From Hetaerina americana (Eukaryota; Arthropoda; Insecta; Odonata; Calopterygidae): a stretch of DNA of 64,000 nt. The notes below the pieces were generated by a model that worked only from the letters and a program-made list of their open reading frames with translations, ran no database searches and was not told the origin of the DNA. A program made the translations under genes and the position numbers. The DNA is taken from the NCBI GenBank assembly GCA_022747635.1, contig JAKTNV010000119.1, positions 62,001-126,000 on the forward strand. Direction: 5' to 3'. This document shows positions 52,696 to 62,393 of the stretch, in pieces; position 1 is the first letter of the stretch; every line of letters begins with the position of its first letter.

Positions 52696-55600
52696 CTTGG
52701 CGTATTTCCGATATACATTTTAACACCCCTTAATGATCAGAGGCATTCCAGTAAAATCTCTTTACACATGATATTGGAAATCTCTTGTTCGGTAGATAGT
52801 TATAGGTATCCATCAAAAGCCTCTGGCCATTGGAAGCACTCCAGAGGCATCAGTGCTGGACCCATTTGAGACAGTCTGAAAAATTGCACTGTCAAGTAAT
52901 TATAAAAATTCATTTATCCATTCAATTGTGATTATTAGTTTTGTTAGCTGATTCAAGTAGTTGATGTCGAAGAAAAATTTTATTATTGTACATTTTATAA
53001 ACTCGTTCTTTGGTGCTCAGAAAATCGTTTTACATGCATATATTATTTGAAATTATGTTAATATTATCATTTTCTAATTTGTATAATACCTTTGTGACTC
53101 CAATGTTAATAGATTTAGAGGAACATAAATCATGTAAAATCAGTGGGAGGTATGAAAGCATGCAAGGATATTATTTAGTTTTAATTGAAAGGTTATTACC
53201 CTTGTCTATATTCTGGTCTGTTTTGTCATACCTGTGACAGGATTATTTTTGTCTTAATTTTTTTAAAGTTTTTTATATTAGTAAAAATGTATAACTGCAG
53301 CAATTTTACATTAGAATGATTCTCAAGATGAGAATGCTTTCCTCACTATTGCACTACTTTTTTAATGATGTACGGTCATCTTCGGTCTTCTCTTACTTTG
53401 GTTCTCCAGAAATCACATATTACTTTAGTTCATTCTTCTGCTTTTGATTAATTTATTGAAGCATATTTTTAAAGAGAAATAGTAACTTGTAAAGAGCTGT
53501 TTAACTTGATCCTTTTTAGAAACATAGTGACTGTAGGAAATGTTACAGTAATATATAGTTGATATCTTGACCTCTTGTTGGTGAGCCTTTATGTTGTGTT
53601 CTGTTAACTTACCAGTTGTTTACCACAAAAATGAATGTACATTGACAAGGTCAATTTCCATTGTATTATTAGTTTTGCAAGTGGAGAACAGTGTCCAATT
53701 GGGAAAAAGATTAAAGTTTTTCACTTTTAAAGCAAATTCACATGCCCATTAAATTTGGCTTTGTTTAGCATTTTACATTTTTTTTAAATATTCACCCTAT
53801 AATATTTATCTTATTTGGCTCAAATCTTTTCCTTGAATTAGGTCATTTATGGAAGGACATATGCTAATTATAAGAACCATTGACCCTTGAGTTCACCTCT
53901 CATGGTGATGAATGGTAAATGTATTGTGGTGCTAGAAACAGTATGCCTATGAAAAAACATTTAATATTTACAATTTTAAGACACTGTTTTAAAATGAACA
54001 TTGAATCTTATATTGTAAGTAATGGAGCAATTTGTTATGACAATCTTTGTTAATATCCATGCCAAGAAACATGATGAAGTTTCTTTTTTCATGCATTAGT
54101 TGTTAGGGCACTCAAATTGTTTGAACTTATATTTATGGCAAATGGTGTATCTTTGAATTTTTTTTCTTGTCAATCTCATCTCAGAAACTTTTATGTTCAG
54201 GGGTAGATAACTGTTGTTCCTCATTTGTTAGCAATTGGTTTCTACGTGATTTGATGACTACTTATTTAATTGCTATCGAACGGAAAAAATGACTGCTTCG
54301 AGGGTTTGATATCATTTAAGATAAATTATGATGAAAATATGGACCTGGTTTTCTCTTTACACTCTAGTTCCACTAACGGTCTTGCAAATATTTACTTCCA
54401 CTAACATTTTCAATGTGATATATTCCACATAAAATCATGCTTTAAGTTGGTCCCTGATATAAAATTTTTCCATGGTTGACAATACCTCCAATTAAATACC
54501 ACTATCTTTGAACATATTATCTGCAAGTAGTTTTTCTGTGTTCTCCTAATGCTGTTTATTAATGGTTTCGTTTAAATGAGTGAGTTTTTCCATTCACCAT
54601 GCCCTTCAAACACTTCATTCTCTACTCTACTGCTGATAAATTCTGAGGGGGTAGTGTAAGTTTGCTACTTGACCCTGTGTTGCAAATAATGTTGTTGGAC
54701 CAACAAATTGACCCCTTTGATTCTGCTCACCTAAACTGATGCCTAGACTCATCTTCAGACTCCTCTCATCTCCACCACAAATTCTACCCCAGTGTCACTC
54801 CTGATGTTTAGCTATTACACAACATAGGTGCTGCTGACAAATCATTTTATTGGCTTGATATTTTTTCTTGTTTCTCTTAAAATACTGCAATATCAAGGTC
54901 AACCTTGTTTTGGGGATTCCAACAGATTGAAGGCACAACATAATGGAATTCATTCATTAGTTTACTATAAATAGATGGTTTACTTGCATTCCATGGATCT
55001 GCATCAAAGTAGATTATTATCTTAAATGTTATTGCTACCAAGAATGTTTTCATGACTTGTTGAATATGTCATCATTGATAATTATGTGACCATTACTATT
55101 CCAGGAATTCAAATTATTAGGTGAATATAAATACATTTTTTTGTTGATAAAAAAATTGCATTCATAACCATTTATAAAAGGATCATCCTTTTGAAATTAA
55201 GTAACTAAAAAACTCTAGAACAACAGTCTTTTTTAACCATGAAGCTATAAATGCAGAGCAATATATGAATATATGGTAACTGCTGGTGCACCTATGGGAA
55301 ATCTAAGTAGTTTCCCCCAAGAAGAGTTTATAAATAGGCACCAAATCTTCTTTGGAAACCAGATGTGGCAAAAAATATGGATCTGCTCTTGCTTCCAACT
55401 TCCTTATTCACCTTAATTTTGGAATTAGAGATGAAAATTGAGGCTATGTTCAAGGTGAGCTATACCCTCGGATCTTTTCAATAAACATTCAGGTTGACTA
55501 ATACTTCAGATGTTTACGCCTTAAACTTTGATGCAATGTTTTACTCTGCAGAATTTGTATTTATATTTGGTTTAAAAATATTTTTGTCTTCTATGTGTTC

Positions 55601-55840
55601 ATTTGGTATGGATTGTGCTCACAAATGATTTCTCAAACCTTTGGCTGCTACCAAATCTCATTTTTCCCCCTTCATTTTTTCTTCCTGGCATCTTACCTCT
55701 ATAACATATATATATATGTAAATGTTTACCCATATAGTACTTGCATACATACCAATAACAATTTTTGAAAGCTCTATGTCTTGTAATGAAAAGTTGCCTC
55801 TTTATGATCATGCTTAACAACTTTTTAGCTGCTTACATGC
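52362..55840. repeat. Truncated array unit 5 at the right array edge
   Basis: Homology to unit position 1 onward continues to about unit position 3420 and then stops, so this copy has no microsatellite and no minus-strand gene. Divergence rises toward the edge: substitutions are sparse near 52500-53300 and dense after 55140. A short insertion containing a TATATATATG run lies near 55705-55735. Confidence 0.93.
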
Positions 55841-55969
55841 TTAACACCTCAACTAGGCTGCCTATTTGATGGTTATTAAAAGAAGAGTTTTAAATCTCAT
55901 TTATAGTGTGATTGCAAAATCGAACAGATTGACTCCAAAACATATCATGTCTGAATTAAGATCTGGTTC
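55841..55969 (+). repeat. Two displaced fragments of the array unit at the array edge
   Basis: Positions 55841-55907 match unit 1 positions 12165-12231. They are followed at once by 55908-55969, which matches 11318-11379. Both are in the same orientation as the array but in reversed order, and they sit where unit position ~3420 should continue. The copies carry a few substitutions. Confidence 0.88.
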
Positions 55970-56029
55970 AAGAGTTTGGTTCAATAGTTTCAGCCTCAAC
56001 TTTGTGGAAGTTCATTTTAATAATTGACA

Positions 56030-56115
56030 AAGAAACACTTTGTTCCAATCCACCACTTTATTACAGGTACGACTAGTTTCTACGCTACGGCGTCATCCTC
56101 AGGTACAAAGTTTAA
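56030..56115 (-). mobile_element. Penelope-like element terminal fragment
   Basis: On the minus strand the text runs from a hammerhead-like motif into 'cctgtaataaagtggtggat'. Known biology: the terminal repeats of Penelope-like retroelements carry hammerhead ribozymes. The 3' boundary near 56030 and the far end of the fragment are not clear. Confidence 0.5.
56067..56106 (-). ncRNA. Minimal hammerhead ribozyme motif
   Basis: Read on the minus strand: GTAC (half of stem I), then CTGAGGA (the CUGANGA core box), a stem-loop with ACGC pairing to GCGT around CGTA, then GAAAC, a very short stem III with the loop TA or TAGTC, the triplet GTC, and GTAC closing stem I. Every conserved core element of a type I hammerhead is present within 40 nt. 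Activity cannot be judged because stem III is very short. Confidence 0.55.
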
Positions 56116-56119
56116 AGTC

Positions 56120-56347
56120 ACAATCATAGTATATATACCCTCTTCTGAAAAGGGTGGGGGAGTTGTGGGAAGAGGGGGCGGGGAGGGGAGTACGGGGTTA
56201 GGTACAAAAGAATGTGGGAGAGGGTAGGAAAAACCAGGAAAAGCATTAGTGAGTGGGGGGGATTGGAAGGTGGGATAAGAGAGGGGAAAAATTTCATTGG
56301 TCGTCGTCAGTGACCTAGTGACAAACGTCGTCAGTGACCTAGTGACC
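56120..56347. repeat. G-rich tract and 24-bp direct repeat
   Basis: From 56150 to 56280 the plus strand is strongly G-rich, with several runs of four or more G, so it could form G-quadruplexes. It is followed by 'cgtcgtcagtgacctagtga' starting at 56302 and again at 56326, a perfect tandem duplication with a 24-bp period. Confidence 0.7.
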
Positions 56348-56428
56348 CTTGCCAAAGTGTGTGTGGAGAAAAACTATTTTAAATTTAATGGTGATTATTT
56401 TAGACAAACAGAAGGTTTAGACATTTAA

Positions 56429-56494
56429 ATTAACATTTACTTCTGGGTCCGCTACGTGGATGACATCTTTGCAATATGGACTTGCACTTCGTGA
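56429..56494 (+). pseudogene. Penelope-type reverse transcriptase fragment (YVDD)
   Basis: A short plus-strand frame reads FWVRYVDDIFAIW and then stops. This is the catalytic motif C region of Penelope-like reverse transcriptases, with the two Asp residues present. Stops lie on both sides, so it is a dead fragment. It is in the opposite orientation to the neighbouring hammerhead-bearing terminus, meaning an inversion or two separate insertions. Confidence 0.5.
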
Positions 56495-57049
56495 TAAGAT
56501 GAAGCATGTGTTTTCCTAGCACCCTCAAAGTGCTTAATTTTCTAGCATTCTAACGTTTATTTCTCCTAAACTTTTAACGAAATTTATTACATTAGAATAA
56601 ACATATCAGTAAATATGTATAGAGTTACGGTTAAGAATTTGGAAAAGGGAAAACTACTAATTAGAATCAAGAAATCCAAAAAAGCTGCAATAATTTATTC
56701 AAATCCAAAAAAATTAAATTTAACAACAAAATTTTCTAAAGAACAACATGACAAGTTGTATGGAAGAAGTTTCATTTAAATTTTTGGATGTAACACTTTT
56801 AATAGTACTTTATTAGTAATTTCAACAATTATTAAATTAAAAAATCTCTGTTAAATTAGAAGTTCAATTTTTCTAATCAAATTCTAAACTCATTACAACA
56901 ACATATTTGCACATTCCATGCCGAGCCCAGGAGGCCGTGCAATCGGCTCGTTATCCTTTATTTTACGTGGCGATTCCCCTTGGGTCCCCTTCAGGCTACC
57001 TTCAGGCCTATACTCCACGATATTGCAAGACCTGTGGAAAGACGGGTTA
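56495..57049. other. AT-rich region without recognisable feature
   Basis: It contains A/T-rich sequence with stops in all frames up to about 56890, then higher-GC DNA (56915-57040) that may be the leading part of the degenerate satellite unit. It probably includes unrecognised remains of the Penelope-like insertion. Confidence 0.4.
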
Positions 57050-57194
57050 ATAACAATAAAAAACGCTCCCCATATACATATCGCGTAATATCCCACGGCG
57101 GGATCCTATCTCGCAAACTCTTGCACCCTGGGTGCCTATCTAAAACACGACCTAAGCGTCGCCATATTTCCTATTTCCATCGGAGGAATTCTTC
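57050..57194 (+). repeat. Diverged outlying copy of the 231-bp satellite
   Basis: It shares ordered landmarks with the satellite at 57527-58430: 'cccacggcggg', 'cgcaa', 'ttgcacc', 'gtgccta', 'taaaac' and 'cctaagc', but is far more diverged. It lies on the other side of the 14-bp microsatellite, which replaces the C/T-rich end of this unit. Confidence 0.65.
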
Positions 57195-57494
57195 TATTTT
57201 CTTTCTTCTCTCTTCTTTCTTCTCTCTTCTTTCTTCTCTCTTCTTTCTTCTCTCTTCTTTCTTCTCTCTTCTTTCTTCTCTCTTCTTTCTTCTCTCTTCT
57301 TTCTTCTCTCTTCTTTCTTCTCTCTTCTTTCTTCTCTCTTCTTTCTTCTCTCTTCTTTCTTCTCTCTTCTTTCTTCTCTCTTCTTTCTTCTCTCTTCTTT
57401 CTTCTCTCTTCTTTCTTCTCTCTTCTTTCTTCTCTCTTCTTTCTTCTCTCTTCTTTCTTCTCTCTTATTTCTTCTCTCTTCTTTCTTCTTTCTT
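57195..57494 (+). repeat. 14-bp microsatellite (TTCTTTCTTCTCTC)n
   Basis: About 20 copies of a 14-bp pure-pyrimidine unit occur with only occasional changes near the right end. A 180-codon ORF across it (56980-57522) encodes a FFSLLSSL repeat that reflects the microsatellite, not a gene. Long polypurine/polypyrimidine tracts can form triplex DNA. Confidence 0.95.
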
Positions 57495-57526
57495 GAGGTT
57501 ACCTGAGGAGAAAACGGATTAGCATC

Positions 57527-58430
57527 GCCTGTGGAGAGAGGGGATTAGTCCAAATAAACATAACACTTCCCACCAAAACCGCGCAAAAACCCACGGCGGG
57601 TTGCCTTAAGGGCCCTAACTACGCAACGTTTTGCACCGCTAAGTGCCTAACTAAAACGCGCGCCCTAAGCCTTCTTCCGACTTCTTTCTTCAATGGAAGA
57701 AGTCTTCTCTTTTCTTTCTTCATTCTTGACATCCATGATCTTTTCTTGAAGTTACCTGTGGAGAGAACGGATTAGCACACAGAGACATGCAACACTCCCC
57801 ATCAAAACCGCGTAAAAACCCACGGCGGGTTGCCTTAAGGGCCCTATCTACGCAACATTTTGCACCGCTAAGTGCCTAACTAAAACGCGCGCCCTAAGCC
57901 TTCTTCCGACTTCTTTCTTCAATGGATGAAGTCTTCTCTTTTCTTCCTTCATTCTTGACGTCCATGATCTTCTTTTCTTGTTGTCACCTGTGGAGAGGGG
58001 GGATTAGTACACATATACATGCAACACTCCCCACCAAAACCGCGTAAAAACCCACGGCGGGTTGCCTTAAAGGCTCTAACTACGCAACATTTTGCACCGC
58101 TTAGTGCCTAACTAAAACACGCGCCCTAAGCTTTCTTCACACTTCTCTATTCATCCAAGAAGTCTTCTCTTTTCTTTCTTCATTCTTGACGTCCATGATC
58201 TTCTTTTCTTGATGTCACCTGTGGAGAGGGGGGATTAGTACACATATACATGCAACACTCCCCACCAAAACCGCGTAAAAACCCACGGCGGGTTGCCTTA
58301 AGGGCCCTATCAACGCAACATTTTGCACCGCTAAGTGCCTAACTAAAACGCGCGCCCTAAGCTTTCTTCGGACTTCTTTCTTCAATAGATGAAGTCTTCT
58401 CTTTTCTTTCTTCATTCTTCACATCCATGC
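57527..58430 (+). repeat. ~231-bp tandem satellite, four copies
   Basis: Units start at about 57527, 57754, 57986 and 58217, giving periods of 227, 232 and 231 bp. Each has 'cctgtggagag', 'accgcg(t/c)aaaaacccacgg', 'ttgcaccgct', 'cgcgccctaagc' and a C/T-rich tail ending 'tccatg'. The C/T-rich tail is the likely source of the adjoining 14-bp microsatellite. ORFs here are incidental. Confidence 0.92.
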
Positions 58431-60099
58431 GAACACTTATCAGGCAATGATGAACTTATTTAAAGTAAATCGAAATAAAATATAAGGTTTTTAAAACTGT
58501 GCACTGATTATTGGGAGTTGAGGCAATATTGCCTACAATAGGTAATATATTGAAACAGCAATAATGCAGGAGATAAGAAAGTACCTCTAATGCTAAATGT
58601 AATCTCAAATTGATTAGCGGGCAAATAAGGACTCCCAAAATAATTTAAAAACTAATATGATACAGGAAATAATGCTAAGTAAATATGTTGGCCATTATAT
58701 ATTTAAAAGGATTGCAATCAATATCCAAGGGCTATTTTTTCTAACAGTTCTTACTTCAAGCTGAATTAGGTATCATTTCAAATGGTTAGTCATTAGGTTC
58801 AATTTCAAATCACAAATATCACGAAGTAATACCACAAAGTAATATTACCTTGAAACACTTCGAAGAGCCTACGCAGAGTTTGGGGGAGGGGAAGAGTGTG
58901 CAGCGAGGCCATTGGACAATTGCAGTAGATCCATTACTCCAGAGAAATATTAAATAAATGTGCCCTACTTATGAAATGAATAACCTTTTCACACTTTCAC
59001 TTTGCTCTTGCCCTTTTATACAGTCGCGATCGTTCAATGCGTCAACGGGTCGGGGTAGACTTTGCGTCAAGTGGTCTTGTCGAGTGTTTTCTACACAATA
59101 TACCAAGGAGCCATTTTGGCCTTTGACTTAGGGAATAAGATATAACATTGGCCTCTTTACATACTGGAAGATATTACACAAATACTACTAATGAATAGTA
59201 AATGCTGCAGGTTTTTGAAATTTACAAAAGGCGGGATGCGATGTCTCAAAGTATAAAATTTCATCCCGTTCAGTTACCCTAATATGACTCGTATAATAAT
59301 AATTTAACTTTAGAACTCATGCCTTTTTTGGTTCTCTGATTATAAGTCACAAGCAGAAATATTGAATAAGAAATTTCCTGCCTGTAACTGTTGTTATTAC
59401 TTCACCTTGTCAAGGAAAGTCCATAAATTGTGAATTGGAACCGCCCATGTTTTGAAAATATAGCTACATATCCATTAGACTGGCATAAATTACCTCAAAA
59501 GCATGGAATGTGTATGAATGGAAATATTTAAGGAGGATTGATGACCTGGTGAAAATGAAAGGTAAATGCAGAATCCTTGGATCATAAAAATACCAAAGTC
59601 GCTGTTTTAGACTGGGACATGATTTAATCAGTTAAATGATAATTACATTACCTGTCACTGAAATGAGATACGCCTTAACATTAGCCCAGAGGTTGGTGTT
59701 AAACCAAATCATAAAGTAATTTTGACTATGAAATTACCACTCTGAGGAAGCAACCGATTCTGCAGAAGACAGGGATTAATAATTTCCAAAACTTGGTTTG
59801 ACACCACAAATGGCATAGATGTACAATGAAGGTAACTCGGAAATGGATCAGTTAGATTGGTAGCTTTCTCTTGAGAAACAGTGAGATAATTTTAAACAAT
59901 TTCCTAGGAGTTAGATGCAGACTCTTATCACAATTTAGTAATTATGAAAAGTAATATTTCACTTCTGATTCAAAAATTCAAGGCAAGGAAGGTAATGTAG
60001 GAAATGGATTGTTAAAGCATATGCTGGATTCATGAGCACAGGAAATCAGGCAGGAGAAGAAATCATGAGTGAGGAAAGAATCTGAGAACTATCAAGACA
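58431..60099. other. Apparently unique DNA with no supported gene
   Basis: Nothing recognisable was found on either strand: no long ORF, repeat or RNA gene. The stretch 58860-59120 is somewhat richer in GC and CpG than its surroundings. The 5' part of the decayed LINE may begin before 60100. Confidence 0.5.
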
Positions 60100-61570
60100 A
60101 AATGGGAATATATACAGCCTACAGCAAAAGTATAGGAACTGGTAGATGGAAAAGAACAACAAATCAATGGATTATGGACAAGATAATTAAAATGATAGAA
60201 AACTGGAATCAAACTAGGAAGTAAGATGGGAAAATTGTAATCTAAGATAAGTCAAAAATATGATTTGAACCACACAAGAGCTTTTATGAGTATGATAAAG
60301 AAATTAAACCAGCAAGATCATGATGACATAGTATATGACACATATAGAATATCTTATTTCAAGGCTGATTTGATGGAAAGACAGAAAGAGCATTCAGAAA
60401 ATTGAAAACAATGAAGGCCATGTGGTTTGACAACATTCCTGCGTAACTATCAAACAGTTAATTAAAGTGCAAGAAGGAGAGCTTTTCTTAACCATTTGTT
60501 GGAATTTATGAAGGATTAATTTGCCAAGAAGACTTTCTTAAAGCAGCATTAGTTCCTCTTCCGAAAAGGGGAAAGGATTATCTGTATGGAATACAGGGCA
60601 ATTAGGTCCGATTTGAAATGCACCCTGTAATTATTTCTATGGGCTTAGCCAAAGCATATACTATGAGGCAGATTTGGCCAGAAGACTTAAATTGATGTGG
60701 ATATCATCCCAAAAAGCGGAAGCAGTAAAAAAGACAGTTTTTTCACCCTCAATTGGATTTACTCATTTAAAAATTATCTATTGACACATTACTTAATTTG
60801 AGAGATTAGTTGGGGTCATCAACAACTACATTGACAAGAGAACAACTACGTATAACGACAATGATCATTTTGATTCAAGAACTGGGAAGGGTATGCTTGA
60901 TTTAATACCATGAATGAGGTGCCAAGTAAAAAGTATAGTCAAAGTCAGAGATGATGTATTTCTATGCACCTAATACTTTGATAAGACACACCAGCAAGTT
61001 AACTTGGCACAGTTATGAATAAAGATTGAAGTACACTAGAGGAATTAACATCTTATCTACTACCCCTACATTTCCTAAAAAGCACAGGAGAAAGAAGTGC
61101 ATATGGATGATGAAGAGAAAAGGCGGAAGTTGAAGGAGTCAGAGTGGCCTATATAGCCTGATCTTTTCAATTTTACTGAGTAATAAGCGTATCATGGGAG
61201 GGCTGATGTCAAAATGAGCAGGGAACTCCTCAATCAGATTTGTGGATGATCTAGTTTTAGCTAGCCAGTCTGCCACCAGGCAACAATTATTTCTTAACAC
61301 CATACAGCACAGAATCAGGGTTCATTTATGGTAAGAATTAATCTTAAGGAATTGACAGCAATGACCTGTAGAAATACAATGACTGAAATAAACAGTAGTG
61401 TTGAGGGACTGGAATTGGAAGCTTGCCTATTTTGGAAGTTATTTGGAAGATATGGGCAGAGTAGTATGGACAGAGAAAGAATTACATAAGGTAAGGATAC
61501 ATTTTCACATAGGTGTCAGCTGACAGGCACATTAATGAAAGAATCAAAGAAAATACGAGATAAAGTTTTG
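60100..61570 (+). pseudogene. Decayed RTE-like LINE reverse transcriptase
   Basis: Translated fragments in shifting plus-strand frames follow the order of the intact reverse transcriptase at the right end of the window. KAMWFDNIPA at 60414 corresponds to KAVGVDNIPV. ALVPLPKRGK at 60546 corresponds to VLVPIPKK. The active-site stretch SIRFVDDLVLASQSAT at 61230 corresponds to SVRFADDQALVCQSAK. RINLKELTAM near 61340 corresponds to RININKTKVM, and a YGQSS-containing piece near 61455 corresponds to HGQSS. Many stops and frameshifts separate them, so it is an old, non-functional copy. It belongs to a related but distinct lineage (FVDD rather than FADD). Confidence 0.75.
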
Positions 61571-62393
61571 CCCACTTTAATGTCTCAGAAAATTGTTCAT
61601 TTGAGCAAGAGGATAGATTGAATGTCAATTGGATGCTTTTGCTGCAGAGATGAAAGAAGATAACAATGGGCAGAAAAAAATTAAACATGTTCAAATTATA
61701 CATATTACGTAGTCATTTACATGCTCTACTCATCAGTATATAATGCAGTCATAAGCACAGTCTTCTTTGGGAATGTAAATTATTTGGTAGATTGTTTACG
61801 TAAATATGGAAGAGTAATGGCCCTAGAACACTGCCTTGTGGAACTATTGCTAAAATGATCGCCTCATTGGAAAATGTACCCCCTAATTTTACTTTTTGAG
61901 TTAACATCAATGATTATTGCATAAACATTTAAAAAAATATATTTTCCCACATTATTTACTAATGTCCACATCATTGCTCTTTTATTTTCAATGACTTCAG
62001 TAGTCTTCTTCATGCTCATTAGATATTATTTTCAAATTTTTAATCCCGGATTAAAAATTTTAAAACAAAATATCCAATATTAATACTCATGCACGCGCAG
62101 CTTTAAACAATGTTACATGTATACAATTATATAAGAGATAAAATTACATCTTACACAAGCAAAATGTACTATTGCTGATGTTAAAAATTTTCCTGTGAAA
62201 AAATTCATTAAATGCCATATTTTTTCCAATTAATCTATCATGCAATCAATTCACGCCCCTAGTTGCAATGCTCAATACTGAGTCCAAGAGGGATTTCGCT
62301 CAAACTTTCATTTAACATGATGGTTCCCTTTTGGTTTCCTCTTGGCTCAATTTAGGCATATTCCATAAACTTACTCTGAAGGCAAGAGACAAA
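61571..62393. other. AT-rich spacer between the two LINE copies
   Basis: No gene was found. The left part (to about 61700) may include the 3' remains of the decayed LINE. A 73-codon minus ORF at 61482-61703 is antisense to those remains and not credible. Confidence 0.45.

Noticed and set aside
56980..57522. 180-codon ORF with FFSLLSSL repeats
   Set aside because: It is the translation of the 14-bp C/T microsatellite plus satellite sequence; low complexity and no start context.
58215..58415. 66-codon minus-strand ORF in the satellite
   Set aside because: It lies within a tandem satellite unit and is not maintained in the other copies.
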